A DNA stretch of 64,000 nt from the NCBI GenBank assembly GCA_003569125.1, contig BGOG01000006.1, forward strand, positions 19,239-83,238, read 5' to 3'. The position numbers and the translations under genes are program-made. This DNA is from Acidimicrobiaceae bacterium (GTDB taxonomy: Bacteria > Actinomycetota > Acidimicrobiia > Acidimicrobiales > Ilumatobacteraceae). Below the pieces are notes generated by a model, which was not told where the DNA came from, made no database searches, and was given only the letters and a program-made list of their open reading frames with translations. This document shows, in pieces, positions 37,279-45,979 of the stretch (within the stretch, counting starts at the first letter, position 1; each line of letters starts with the position of its first letter).

Positions 37279-38574
37279 TTAGGCGTCCGGCATTGCGCGG
37301 ACGATCAACGCTGCCGCTTTATACGCAGCCTCGGCCGGGCCTAGTTCGTCTGGTCGCAATAAATTAGCCATGATCCGCAGAACCCATTCCATAAGTGTTC
37401 GACTATTTATGCCGACTCGAGATAGTTCACGCATCAAAACAGGGCGACCGATAATTCGTGCAAACAGTCTGGCTACTTTGAAATATTGACCGTATTCTTC
37501 CTCAATTATTTGGTCGTAACGCTTGAGTATCTCCGAATCTTTGGCAAGTAGCGCATCGTGCAACACATCAGCCGCGATGTGTGCAGTCTCGTAGGCGTAG
37601 TCGATTCCTTCGCCGTTGAACGGGTTCACACTGCCGGCTGCATCACCGATCACGATATGTGTGTTGCCAACTTTTGGTCCGACTGATCCGCCCATCGGAA
37701 TCTTGCCGCTCGTTGCTTTGCATTCTGGTTGAGTCGGGTCAATCTCCCAGCGGTCGGCAACCATATGCGCATACGAATCAAGCAAATGTGAAGTATTGAC
37801 ATCTTTAAAGTTTTTAAAAGTTGAAAGAAGTCCGACGCCAATATTTATGGTGCCGTCACCAACCGGAAATATCCATCCGTAGCCGGGCATCGACTTGCCA
37901 TTGCGATCTTTAACGTCTAGCGCCGATTCAATCCACGGTTCGTCGTGTCGCGGACTCTTCCAATAAGTACGAATCGCCGTGCCGTAAGGCCAAGATTTTT
38001 CACGCGAGGTTCCGATTGCGCGACCAAATCGTGAGTTCGCACCATCGGCGATAATCACGTATTGCGCATGAATTGCAATTGTGCTGCCATCAACTTTGTT
38101 CGTCACCATTGCGCCGCGTACACAATCTTTTTCGATGATCGGGGCAACAGCTTCATGTTCTTCAAGGAGTTTTGCGCCGGCATCTTGCGCGTTTCGCGCG
38201 ACCATCATGTCAAGTTCGCGTCGACGCACGACGTATCCATACTGCGGATAAATCGGATGAGTTGGCCATTTCAATTCGAGTGCTTTGCCATGCGCCGTTG
38301 CACGAAGACCTTCGTAGCGATGAAACTGCGACAACTGATCGGTAAGACCCATGTCGCCAAGTTCTTTGACTGCTCGGGGTGTTAATCCGTCGCCACAAGT
38401 TTTTTCACGTGGAAACTTTTTGCGCTCAATCACAATTACATCGTGACCAAGTCGCGCTAACCAAAATCCGGCAGCAGCACCTGCTGGTCCTCCGCCAACT
38501 ACGAGCACCTCTGTGCGCAACACTTGACGAACCTCACCAGTGTTATCTTGCGCTAGTTGGATATCGTTTTGCAT
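37279..38574 (-). CDS. Geranylgeranyl reductase family FAD protein (possible menaquinone reductase)
   Basis: This 431-residue flavoprotein has the FAD site EVLVVGGGPAGAAAGFWLARLGHDVIVIE (seen in part), then KTCGDGLTPRAVKEL, the family motif YGWIFPVGDGTINIGVGLL (seen in part), and GDAAGSVNPFNGEGIDYA. Family members reduce isoprenoid double bonds. In mycobacteria MenJ partially saturates the menaquinone side chain. In Streptomyces a related gene precedes nuoA (from memory). Its place by the respiratory cluster supports a quinone role, but a lipid role is possible. It lies 26 nt from the acyltransferase gene, on the same strand. Confidence 0.82.
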   Translation of the reverse strand: MQNDIQLAQDNTGEVRQVLRTEVLVVGGGPAGAAAGFWLARLGHDVIVIERKKFPREKTCGDGLTPRAVKELGDMGLTDQLSQFHRYEGLRATAHGKALELKWPTHPIYPQYGYVVRRRELDMMVARNAQDAGAKLLEEHEAVAPIIEKDCVRGAMVTNKVDGSTIAIHAQYVIIADGANSRFGRAIGTSREKSWPYGTAIRTYWKSPRHDEPWIESALDVKDRNGKSMPGYGWIFPVGDGTINIGVGLLSTFKNFKDVNTSHLLDSYAHMVADRWEIDPTQPECKATSGKIPMGGSVGPKVGNTHIVIGDAAGSVNPFNGEGIDYAYETAHIAADVLHDALLAKDSEILKRYDQIIEEEYGQYFKVARLFARIIGRPVLMRELSRVGINSRTLMEWVLRIMANLLRPDELGPAEAAYKAAALIVRAMPDA

Positions 38575-38663
38575 CTACGCACAAGGCTAAACAGATTTAT
38601 TCGGTCTCGACTATTAATATGGTGTGACCTTGCTCGCTAGTCGCGAAAGAATTGCCTAGTTGA

Positions 38664-39482
38664 TTATTTACCAGTTGGTCGAGGGTCCGTACCGACGTGC
38701 GCAGGCGCTTCAGGCATGGCAGCGTATGTTTCTGCAAGATTGTCGAAGTTAACCGAACCAGATTCAAGACCGGCAAAAATCTCAGAACCAGGTGCGCACC
38801 ATCGCTCGTACTCTGCTTTCCATGTTTCGCTTTGAGGGTCTGCACCACTAATCACATAGCGCTCGTGACAAACAACTCCGAGAATTTGCGCCTCAGACAA
38901 AGCTCCACCATATTTTTCACCTTGTTGTGGCATTGGGTTTCCGTTATACGAAAGTGGCGCGTGTGCACCACCTTCTCGGTCTGGGTTGCCGTAAATTTTT
39001 AGGCCTGCAGAGACATATTGTTGCGAGCCCGTGTAAACAAAATTCAACATGTCTTCGATTTTCGGAAAAGTTTTTAGCACTTCGCCCTGGTACAAAACTC
39101 GACCAGCCCCACCGGCGCCCTCGGCGCCATGACAGCCTGCGCAAGTACCGTAGACGCCCGCGCCAACGGCAAGTGGTCCTTCTACTATTTTTTCTTGCGG
39201 TCGAATCGCGAGCACATATAACAACGCCCAAAGCGGCAACAAACTTAAAGTAGCCATCGCCCAAAATGGAATCTTCTTGCGCGAATTGGCCGCAACAACA
39301 TATGCAGGATCTGGAGGCGGAGGAGGAGGCGGAGTTGCAGCGCTCGCAACCGATTTTTTTTCTTCAACTTTTACCAGCACATTAGGTGAAGCAGTTGCCC
39401 CGTCGGCAGCAGGCGTTTTGCCAGCTGCTTTGTCACGTGCTTCTTGTGCACGCTTAAGTAAATGCTCGGGTATTCCTGCCAC
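38664..39482 (-). CDS. Membrane-anchored monoheme cytochrome c with shared N-terminal motif
   Basis: The start is GTG 39482, with GAGGAG 4 nt upstream. The first residues, AGIPEHLLKRAQEARDKAAG, nearly match the N-terminus of the cytochrome b subunit at 41456. A proline run follows at about 51-57. There is a transmembrane helix (FWAMATLSLLPLWALLYVLAI) near 73-93 and a heme c site CAGCH at 114-118 in a c-type domain. The axial methionine may be in NPMPQQGEKYGG. The predicted topology is cytoplasmic tail, one helix and a periplasmic domain. It probably carries electrons between the b6-type complex and an oxidase. Confidence 0.85.
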   Translation of the reverse strand: MAGIPEHLLKRAQEARDKAAGKTPAADGATASPNVLVKVEEKKSVASAATPPPPPPPDPAYVVAANSRKKIPFWAMATLSLLPLWALLYVLAIRPQEKIVEGPLAVGAGVYGTCAGCHGAEGAGGAGRVLYQGEVLKTFPKIEDMLNFVYTGSQQYVSAGLKIYGNPDREGGAHAPLSYNGNPMPQQGEKYGGALSEAQILGVVCHERYVISGADPQSETWKAEYERWCAPGSEIFAGLESGSVNFDNLAETYAAMPEAPAHVGTDPRPTGK

Positions 39483-39758
39483 TGCGCTCCTCAACTCTTC
39501 GTAGATAATTCTTCATTGCATTCGCCTTAATAGGTTAGACGCAACTCAGGCTGATGCGAGAAGTTCACTAGCGCACAACCACTGCGTCGACATCGCCCGT
39601 CATATTTAATTGGCACATGATGCGTTGAGCATTCGTGAAACTTAGTGACCAAAGAGCCAACCAATATTTGCCAAAAAAACGAGGATGATTATCAGTCGGA
39701 TTATCTTGAGGACTAGGCTAAAAACAGATTTTAACGAGGAAAGGCAAGCCCTCAACTA
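39483..39758. other. Divergent intergenic region upstream of the respiratory operon
   Basis: These 276 nt separate the cytochrome c gene from the b6/nuo gene run and hold no convincing frame or repeat. A TAGGCT hexamer at about 39714 could be the -10 of the long respiratory operon, leaving a leader of about 40 nt. No clear Rex operator was seen. Confidence 0.4.
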
Positions 39759-40235
39759 ATGCTCGCAATTGACATTCTCAGATGGCCAGGCGTCAACCAG
39801 GCTTTTATTTTTTCGGCCATCTTTACGACCCTGCTCAGCCTGGTGGTAATTCCAATTGGTAAGCGTCGGACTTTTGATCGCAAGGCAACTTGGGGCGAAG
39901 CAATGCTTGGTGCCGCGTATGTCTTCGCGGTTTTGTTTTTAGCGTTTGGTGTCGTGCCTCACCAATGGATTGACCATGCAGATAAAAATTTAGGTTGGCG
40001 CAAAGACAAACTCGTTTACGGACCATTCGATATTTTGAAGTCAGACACGATTGGCGGAAGCTTTCCGATCGTTATCAGTTACGAAGCAATTCGTGACATC
40101 ATCGTTGTGGTCATCCATGTCTATTACATCGGCTTGATGATCTATTTATTTAGTTGGTGGCAGAAGCGTGGAGAAGTAGTGACCACAGAAGTAGCAACTT
40201 CTAGCTATGGACGTCCACTCGTGAAGAAGAGTTGA
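39759..40235 (+). CDS. Unknown three-helix membrane protein heading the respiratory operon
   Basis: This 158-residue protein has three likely membrane helices (about residues 12-34, 44-66 and 110-134). Between helices 2 and 3 is a hydrophilic segment with several His and Asp residues (VVPHQWIDHADKNLGW). I recognise no family. Its stop is 3 nt before the ferredoxin-like gene and it shares the operon with the b6-type complex, so it is probably a small subunit or assembly factor of that complex. Confidence 0.65.
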   Translation: MLAIDILRWPGVNQAFIFSAIFTTLLSLVVIPIGKRRTFDRKATWGEAMLGAAYVFAVLFLAFGVVPHQWIDHADKNLGWRKDKLVYGPFDILKSDTIGGSFPIVISYEAIRDIIVVVIHVYYIGLMIYLFSWWQKRGEVVTTEVATSSYGRPLVKKS

Positions 40236-40238
40236 GAT

Positions 40239-40652
40239 ATGGCAAAAACTGACGCAAACCCACCGATGATGCCATATACGGATGACTATCAACTCGTTGA
40301 GGTAGATGCCGATTACCTGAGCAAAGCAGTCAAACCAAAACAGTTCATACATATTGATCAGTCTGAATGCATCATGTGCGAAGGTTGCGTTGATATTTGT
40401 CCATGGAAGTGCATCTTCATGGTTTCGCCAGAAGCAATTTCACAAGCTGACGGCACTGAGTTACCAGGTGATGATCCTTCCGACAAGGTTGTGTTCATTA
40501 TCGATGATGATGTTTGCACGCGTTGTGCGTTGTGCGTTGATCGTTGCCCGACGGGAGTGATTATTCTCGGCAAGGTTGGCGTTGCGCCAGCAACCGGTGA
40601 AACTCATATGCGCACAAATAATCATGGCTATTCATATGGCATGCGATTTTAG
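40239..40652 (+). CDS. 2x[4Fe-4S] ferredoxin-like protein of the b6-type complex
   Basis: This 137-residue protein has two classical cluster motifs, CIMCEGCVDICP and CTRCALCVDRCP, each C-x2-C-x2-C-x3-C followed by proline. A hydrophilic insert lies between them, and there is a 38-residue N-terminal extension. No signal or membrane segment is present, so it is cytoplasmic. It lies between the unknown membrane protein and cytochrome b6. This suggests that it docks on the cytoplasmic face of the complex or feeds it electrons from reduced ferredoxin. Ordinary actinobacterial qcrCAB operons have no such gene. Confidence 0.88.
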   Translation: MAKTDANPPMMPYTDDYQLVEVDADYLSKAVKPKQFIHIDQSECIMCEGCVDICPWKCIFMVSPEAISQADGTELPGDDPSDKVVFIIDDDVCTRCALCVDRCPTGVIILGKVGVAPATGETHMRTNNHGYSYGMRF

Positions 40653-40670
40653 GAATGGAGATTAAATAAA

Positions 40671-41456
40671 ATGGTACAAATACTCGAACAGAAACCACGT
40701 CTGACAGTTAAAGATCGCGTGACAAAATTAAATGAGTCACTGCAAGGTAGCCAGGCGTGGAACTCGATCTTTCGACCTGGTTCAATTTTTCGTAAGGGTT
40801 ACTCAGACTCACCAAGAAATCGTTCTTACGTAGTTATGAACTCCGTGCTTTATCACTTGCACCCAGTAAAAGTAAAGCGTCACGCTGTAAAAGTCAGTTA
40901 CACATTGTGCTTGGGTGGCTTGAGTTTCTTCTTGTTTATTTTGTTGACCATCACGGGAATTTTCTTGATGTTTTTTTATCGCCCAACATCCGCCAACGCT
41001 TGGCAAGACATTCAGTCGTTGCACACGTCGGTGACTTTCGGATTAATGGTAAGAAACATGCATCGATTGGGAGCACACTTAATGGTGTTGGCTGTGTTCT
41101 TGCACATGGCACGCGTTTTTTATCATGGTGCATATAAAGCGCCTCGCGAATTCAACTGGGTAATCGGCGTAATTTTATTGACGCTCACACTGTTGCTTTC
41201 GTTCACCGGATACTTATTGCCATGGGATCAACTTGCGTTGTGGGCTGTAACGGTGGGAACCAACATGATGGGGTATTCGCCGGTGATTGGCTCACAAGTA
41301 CGTTTCGTCCTGCTCGGCGGAGTCGAAATAGGGCCAGAAACTCTGCTGCGATGGTATGTGTTGCACGTCTTACTTTTTCCATTTGTGACAGTCATCTTCC
41401 TCGCGATCCACTTCTGGCGCGTGCGTAAAGACGGCGGAATCTCAGGACCACTCTGA
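40671..41456 (+). CDS. Cytochrome b6-type subunit (N-terminal cytochrome b half)
   Basis: This 261-residue protein is the four-helix half of cytochrome b. Heme ligands are His131 and His145 (x13) and His232 and His247. The x14 spacing of the second pair is the b6f-type pattern rather than the bc1-type x13. Cys80, in TLCLGG at the start of helix A, matches the cysteine that holds heme ci in b6f and Bacillus b6c complexes. The quinol-binding region DQLALWAVTVGTNMM follows. It works in the membrane with the subunit at 41456. GGAG lies upstream of the ATG. Confidence 0.9.
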   Translation: MVQILEQKPRLTVKDRVTKLNESLQGSQAWNSIFRPGSIFRKGYSDSPRNRSYVVMNSVLYHLHPVKVKRHAVKVSYTLCLGGLSFFLFILLTITGIFLMFFYRPTSANAWQDIQSLHTSVTFGLMVRNMHRLGAHLMVLAVFLHMARVFYHGAYKAPREFNWVIGVILLTLTLLLSFTGYLLPWDQLALWAVTVGTNMMGYSPVIGSQVRFVLLGGVEIGPETLLRWYVLHVLLFPFVTVIFLAIHFWRVRKDGGISGPL

Positions 41457-42193
41457 TGGCCGGCATTCCAGAACATCTTCTCAAGCGTGCGCAAGAGGCG
41501 CGTGAAAAAGCCGCAGCCGAAGCCACGGGTGCGTCAGCACCAGCAGCAACTGGCGGTGATGCAGGCTCGCGAATTCCGGCTGACTTGCTTGAGCGAAGCA
41601 AAGCCGCTGGCGGCGCAGTTGCGGTAGCCGAAAAGCCTGGTGCTGTTGTTTCTGGTGCACCAACAAACGGAAGTATCCCCTACGGCGCGGGGCCCGGTGG
41701 ACACACTCAGCGATTGCTGACTGTTGTTAAATCAGGATCGATTCAAGATGTCAAAGCAGTTCCTGTCGACAAGGTACACACTTGGCCACATTTACTGGGC
41801 GTCGAGTTCGTCGCGTCGTTGGCGTGCACGGCATTCGTGTTTATGTTTTCATGGTTTGTCAACGCGCCGTTGTTGCAAGCAGCAAACTTCAACCGAACCC
41901 CGAACCCATCGAAAGCACCTTGGTACTTTCTTGGATTGCAAGAGTTGTTGACGATGTTTCACCCGATGATTGCTGGTGTGACGATTCCTGGAATGGGAAT
42001 AATCGCCCTGATGTTTGCGCCGTACCTAGATCGCAACGAATCAAACCGACCAGAAGATCGAAAGTTCATGACAAGTTTGATGACGGTGCATTTGATGTTT
42101 TGGGCGATCCTCGTAATTATCGGCTCGTTCTTCAGAGGCCCTGGATTCAACTTTGTCTTCCCATGGCGTGAAGGCATCTTCTTCGAATTGTGA
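41456..42193 (+). CDS. Subunit IV-type cytochrome b C-terminal subunit with 100-residue N-terminal extension
   Basis: This 245-residue protein has three membrane helices in its C-terminal half and the Qo-site region APWYFLGLQELL at 154-165. PWYF there replaces the PEWY of bc1 and b6f complexes, as in Bacillus QcrC. The N-terminal 100 residues are hydrophilic and Ala-rich. They begin AGIPEHLLKRAQEAREKAA, almost identical to the cytochrome c at 38664, and carry a looser second copy (RIPADLLERSKAAGG). No heme c is fused. The start overlaps the preceding stop codon (TGATG), so the two halves are translated together. Confidence 0.88.
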   Translation: MAGIPEHLLKRAQEAREKAAAEATGASAPAATGGDAGSRIPADLLERSKAAGGAVAVAEKPGAVVSGAPTNGSIPYGAGPGGHTQRLLTVVKSGSIQDVKAVPVDKVHTWPHLLGVEFVASLACTAFVFMFSWFVNAPLLQAANFNRTPNPSKAPWYFLGLQELLTMFHPMIAGVTIPGMGIIALMFAPYLDRNESNRPEDRKFMTSLMTVHLMFWAILVIIGSFFRGPGFNFVFPWREGIFFEL

Positions 42194-42209
42194 TCGGACT
42201 ATTACTTAA

Positions 42210-43058
42210 ATGAGCTCAACAACAATCATCACAATTGCGATCGCGGTTCTCGCTGTGCTCGGTCTTGGCGTTGTACTGACTGCATCACGTAGGTCTGATA
42301 TCAAGGGCGTCGGCTCGCTGTCGCGTGAGACTCGCAAGCGAGATCGCAACGCGGCAAAGGTTGCGCGCAATTCTTCGCGAGAGGCCGAGTATCAAGGTAT
42401 TGCGAGTCGCAGTGCCGTGGCTGTTATGGCGCCAGCAGCAGTTGAATCATTTGTTGCACCAGACGCCGAAGCTCTTGGAGAAACGCGACGTGCATTTTTA
42501 AATCGAGCGACAGTGACATTGATGAGTGCGAGCCTTGGCGGCTTCGCCGCAGCCCTTATCGCGTTCTTATGGAAGGGTGCCGAAGGTGGTTTCGGCTCCA
42601 AAATTAACGCTGGCAAGATCGACGACGTGATTGGCCAGATCCGCTCTGCGGGAGGTTTCTTGTATCTTCCAGAAGCGCGATCTTGGGTTACCGAGTATCC
42701 AAAAGAGGCGATTTCGAAAGCAGAAGTCGCCTACGGTGGGCAAGGCGCTGTATTCGCCGGAATGAGTGCCGGTGTCATTGCTCTATACCAGAAGTGTCCA
42801 CATTTAGGTTGCCGAGTTCCTGAGTGTAGAACATCGCAATGGTTCGAGTGCCCATGTCACGGCTCGCAATACAACCGCGTCGGTGAAAAAAAGGGTGGCC
42901 CTGCGCCACGCGGGATGGATCGTTTTGGAGTTTCAATTAATAATGGGATGATGGTTATCGACACTGGTTCAGTTTTTGGTGGTCCGCCAATCGGAACCAA
43001 TACAACTGGCCAAGAAGCAGAAGGCCCGCACTGCGTGGGCGGAGCAGGAAAACACTAA
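42210..43058 (+). CDS. Rieske iron-sulfur protein
   Basis: This 282-residue protein has the cluster boxes CPHLGC and CPCHGSQ, separated by about 16 residues, with the GPAPRGMDRF proline loop after them. It takes electrons from quinol at the Qo site and passes them to cytochrome c. There are two hydrophobic segments: one at the very N-terminus (TIITIAIAVLAVLGLGVVL), and one after the twin-arginine-like ETRRAFLNRA near residue 92. The second is the expected Tat-dependent anchor. The first helix and roughly 60 residues of linker resemble the multi-helix actinobacterial QcrA. Confidence 0.92.
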   Translation: MSSTTIITIAIAVLAVLGLGVVLTASRRSDIKGVGSLSRETRKRDRNAAKVARNSSREAEYQGIASRSAVAVMAPAAVESFVAPDAEALGETRRAFLNRATVTLMSASLGGFAAALIAFLWKGAEGGFGSKINAGKIDDVIGQIRSAGGFLYLPEARSWVTEYPKEAISKAEVAYGGQGAVFAGMSAGVIALYQKCPHLGCRVPECRTSQWFECPCHGSQYNRVGEKKGGPAPRGMDRFGVSINNGMMVIDTGSVFGGPPIGTNTTGQEAEGPHCVGGAGKH

Positions 43059-44099
43059 ATGAAAATTTTAATGGTCCTTGCCGACACGACTACGACGATC
43101 GCATGGGTGATTCTTCTCGTATCCGTGCTGGGTTGGATTCTCTATGGTTTGTCGAATGTTCGTTCGGCAAAGCGCGAAATCGGTTCAGAAATAAAACTGG
43201 CCGCGAACCGCAAACCGTATTACGACGACGAGCGTCTTGAAGGCGAAAAAATCGAGCGCACCCAATTGATCGGTCTTGCATTTCTGGCAATCGTTACGAT
43301 CGCACTTCCGCTTTATTGGATTCTTGAACCTGGTCGCATGGTCGGAGCCGAAAAAGAGTTTCAACACCAGTTTGAAGAGTGGGGTGGTGGACTATTCGCT
43401 ACGACAGCAGATGGTGGCTTTAATTGCGCAGGTTGTCACGGTGGAATGAAAGGTGGCGGTGGCGTCGCGTCGTATGCGATTACCGATCCGACTACCGGCG
43501 AAGTCAAACAGGTCAACTGGAAGGCGCCAGCCATCAATACGGTTTTTTATCGCTATAGCGACGAAGAGGTTCGATTTATTCTGAACTACGGGCGTCCATT
43601 TTCGCCGATGTCTGCGTGGGGCCTTGTTGGTGGTGGACCGATGAACGATCAGCAGATTCAAACCGTAATCGAATATGTAAAAAGTATTCAGATTCCACGC
43701 GACGAAAACGGCAAGTTGCCAGAAGCAAAACAGCAAGAGATTCAAGCCGAGGCAGAACGTTTAGTAAAAGCAAAGACATACGCCACTATTGGCGAGGCAT
43801 TGTTCAATTTAGATCTCGGCAGCGGAAACTTTTCGTGCGCGCGATGTCATACAAAAGGCTGGTCATATGGTGATCCGCAAACCACCGGTGGTGGAGCGCT
43901 TGGCCCAAACCTAACTGGTGGCTCTGCCGTTCGTCAGTTTCCACAACGAGACGACATGATTGCATTCATCAAGGGTGGCAGTGAACTCGGCAAAAAGTAT
44001 GGGCAACAGGGACAAGGTTCAGGGCGTATGCCTGCATTCGGATTAATGCTGACCGACGAACAAATCGCCGCCATCATTGATTATGTAAGAGGCTTGTAG
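43059..44099 (+). CDS. Membrane-anchored diheme cytochrome c
   Basis: This 346-residue protein has two N-terminal membrane helices (about 13-31 and 71-89). Two heme c sites follow: CAGCH at 123-127 and CARCH near 256-260, each in its own cytochrome c domain. The second domain ends with a methionine region RMPAFGLMLTDEQIAAIIDYV. It plays the role of the diheme QcrC of actinobacterial supercomplexes, although the gene order differs. The start directly follows the Rieske stop. It would receive electrons from the Rieske protein and pass them towards an oxidase not encoded here. Confidence 0.9.
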   Translation: MKILMVLADTTTTIAWVILLVSVLGWILYGLSNVRSAKREIGSEIKLAANRKPYYDDERLEGEKIERTQLIGLAFLAIVTIALPLYWILEPGRMVGAEKEFQHQFEEWGGGLFATTADGGFNCAGCHGGMKGGGGVASYAITDPTTGEVKQVNWKAPAINTVFYRYSDEEVRFILNYGRPFSPMSAWGLVGGGPMNDQQIQTVIEYVKSIQIPRDENGKLPEAKQQEIQAEAERLVKAKTYATIGEALFNLDLGSGNFSCARCHTKGWSYGDPQTTGGGALGPNLTGGSAVRQFPQRDDMIAFIKGGSELGKKYGQQGQGSGRMPAFGLMLTDEQIAAIIDYVRGL

Positions 44100-44912
44100 A
44101 TGTTTTCGTTACTTGCAATTAATTGGGAGCCAGAATTACGCGGCATTGTGATAGTCGCTATAGCGGTCGGCGTTCTTGTTGGTGGAACTTATTTGGTAGT
44201 TGGCACAAACCTAGGCGCGCGCCTGGGTTTTTTGGTTGTTCTAGCGGGACTATTCGGCTGGATGGCGACGATGGGAGCGATTTGGTGGACATACGGAATC
44301 GGTCTTAAGGGTCGCGAACCAACATGGCAGCCTGCCGAACCCGTGACAATTGTGCGTGAGGCTTCGCTATTGCAAGGTGCGGAAATTTTAGAGTCACCAT
44401 TAAAACTGACTGGTGATGTCGTGAGCGATTCATCAACGGTCGCCTCGGCATTACAAAATCAAGGTTGGGTGCTACTTGAAGAATCAGATCCGCGTCGTGG
44501 CCAGGCGGTTGCTGCCTCCGATGAGATTATTCAAAAAGAAGCAGAAGAACTTGTCGCTGGAGAATATCTGTCACTTGCCGTTTACGACAAGGGTGGTGAG
44601 CGTTGGCCAAAAATAAATGAGTCCCTTGATTTTGTCGCGTTCTTTCATAAGCCCCACTTCGCACTTGTTGAAGTCGCACCAGTATTGCCCCAGCGCTCAG
44701 AGCCAGGTCGCGCGCCAGCCCGACCAGTTGTCGATGAAACGCAACCACATCGCTATATACACATGGTTCGTGATCTTGGCAGCAAGCGACAACCTGCAAT
44801 TTTTATCACGATCGGCTCATCAATCATCTTCTTGTTGCTGTGTCGAATCTTGCATAATAGAGATTTAAAGTTGCAAAAGAATCTTAAAGAGCAGTCGCCC
44901 GCAAAGGCATAA
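44100..44912 (+). CDS. Unknown membrane protein between the b6-type complex and nuoA
   Basis: This 270-residue protein has two N-terminal helices (IVIVAIAVGVLVGGTYLVV and LGFLVVLAGLFGWMATMGAIWW), a soluble region of about 165 residues, and one C-terminal helix (AIFITIGSSIIFLLLCRIL) followed by a basic tail. No cofactor motif is present. It starts immediately after the diheme cytochrome stop and ends 3 nt before nuoA. It may be an accessory subunit holding the complexes together. I do not recognise the family. Confidence 0.65.
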   Translation: MFSLLAINWEPELRGIVIVAIAVGVLVGGTYLVVGTNLGARLGFLVVLAGLFGWMATMGAIWWTYGIGLKGREPTWQPAEPVTIVREASLLQGAEILESPLKLTGDVVSDSSTVASALQNQGWVLLEESDPRRGQAVAASDEIIQKEAEELVAGEYLSLAVYDKGGERWPKINESLDFVAFFHKPHFALVEVAPVLPQRSEPGRAPARPVVDETQPHRYIHMVRDLGSKRQPAIFITIGSSIIFLLLCRILHNRDLKLQKNLKEQSPAKA

Positions 44913-44915
44913 ATC

Positions 44916-45392
44916 GTGGGTCAGTATCTTCCAATCGTCGTACTGACTATTCTTGCAATTTTATTTGGTGCAGGCTCAGTTATCGCGTCAAAACTATTGG
45001 CGCCGCGTCGGCCGAACTCAGCCAAAGAAGCGCCATACGAATGTGGAATCGTGCCGAGTCGAGAAGCACCGGAACGATTTCCTGTGAGTTTCTATGTAGT
45101 GGCAATGTTGTTCATCATGTTTGATATCGAAATTATTTTCGCATATCCGTTTGCGGTTTCGAGTCGTGAACTGGGCACTTATGGTTTCTGGGAGTTCGTT
45201 GCGTTCAGCGCGGTATTTTTTGTGGCGTTTGTTTATGTTGTCGCGCGCGGGGCACTTGATTGGGGCCCGATTAATAAGCCTCGTCAGTTGTTGACGATTG
45301 ATGATGATATTTTCTCGGCTTCGCGCACGACTGCGACGACTATTCGCCGTGTTGGTCTAGATGGACGTCAAACAGAGAAAGTTGTTTCTTGA
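44916..45392 (+). CDS. nuoA: NADH-quinone oxidoreductase subunit A
   Basis: This small membrane subunit of complex I has three helices and the conserved [42 protein letters not shown] region (seen in part), in which the Cys and the FDIE motif are typical. At 158 residues it has a longer C-terminal tail than E. coli NuoA. GTG 44916 starts the fourteen-gene nuo run, which reads in the canonical order A to N. It is 3 nt after the unknown membrane-protein gene, so the b6 and nuo genes are probably one transcript. Confidence 0.93.
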   Translation: MGQYLPIVVLTILAILFGAGSVIASKLLAPRRPNSAKEAPYECGIVPSREAPERFPVSFYVVAMLFIMFDIEIIFAYPFAVSSRELGTYGFWEFVAFSAVFFVAFVYVVARGALDWGPINKPRQLLTIDDDIFSASRTTATTIRRVGLDGRQTEKVVS

Positions 45393-45976
45393 TGGGAGCG
45401 GTTCGCGATGTACTAGACGACGGCCTCGGCGGTCTCGAGCACAACTTTCTTACTGGACGCGTTGAAGATCTTGTTAAATGGTCGCGTTCGCGTTCGAGTT
45501 GGGCTGCAACTTTCGGTTTGGCATGTTGCGCAATCGAAATGATGGCGTCTGGCACCGCGCATTACGATTTGGCGCGTTTCGGAATGGAAGTATTTCGCGC
45601 GTCTCCTCGTCAAGCAGACATCATGATCGTTGCAGGACGCGTCAGCCAAAAGATGGCCCCAGTCTTGCGCCAGGTTTACGACCAAATGATGGAGCCTAAG
45701 TGGGTCATCTCAATGGGCGTTTGTGCCAGCAGTGGCGGAATGTTCAATAATTATGCAATTGTCCAGGGCGTCGATCAGATCGTGCCCGTCGATGTTTATG
45801 CACCCGGTTGCCCACCTACTCCTGAAACTTTGATTCACGCGATTGAAACTTTGCACCAGTTAATTGAAGACGGTCAGATCATGAAGCGGCGTGCCTCGAC
45901 TGGTGCGGGAGCGCAGGTACATATTCAAGAAATCCCTGCTGGATCAATAACTCCAGTAATTCTCGGAAAACGTTGA
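45392..45976 (+). CDS. nuoB: NADH-quinone oxidoreductase subunit B
   Basis: NuoB carries cluster N2, the last iron-sulfur centre before quinone. The ligands are visible as [19 protein letters not shown] and GCPPTPETL. The subunit lies in the peripheral arm at the membrane interface. ATG 45392 overlaps the nuoA stop codon (TGATG); a TTG one codon earlier is less likely. The 194-residue length is normal. Confidence 0.95.
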   Translation: MGAVRDVLDDGLGGLEHNFLTGRVEDLVKWSRSRSSWAATFGLACCAIEMMASGTAHYDLARFGMEVFRASPRQADIMIVAGRVSQKMAPVLRQVYDQMMEPKWVISMGVCASSGGMFNNYAIVQGVDQIVPVDVYAPGCPPTPETLIHAIETLHQLIEDGQIMKRRASTGAGAQVHIQEIPAGSITPVILGKR

Positions 45977-45979
45977 ACA

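Noticed and set aside
42210..43058. Rieske gene reading as two fused genes because of two hydrophobic segments
   Set aside because: Actinobacterial Rieske proteins commonly have extra N-terminal helices, and the frame is continuous, so a single protein was kept.
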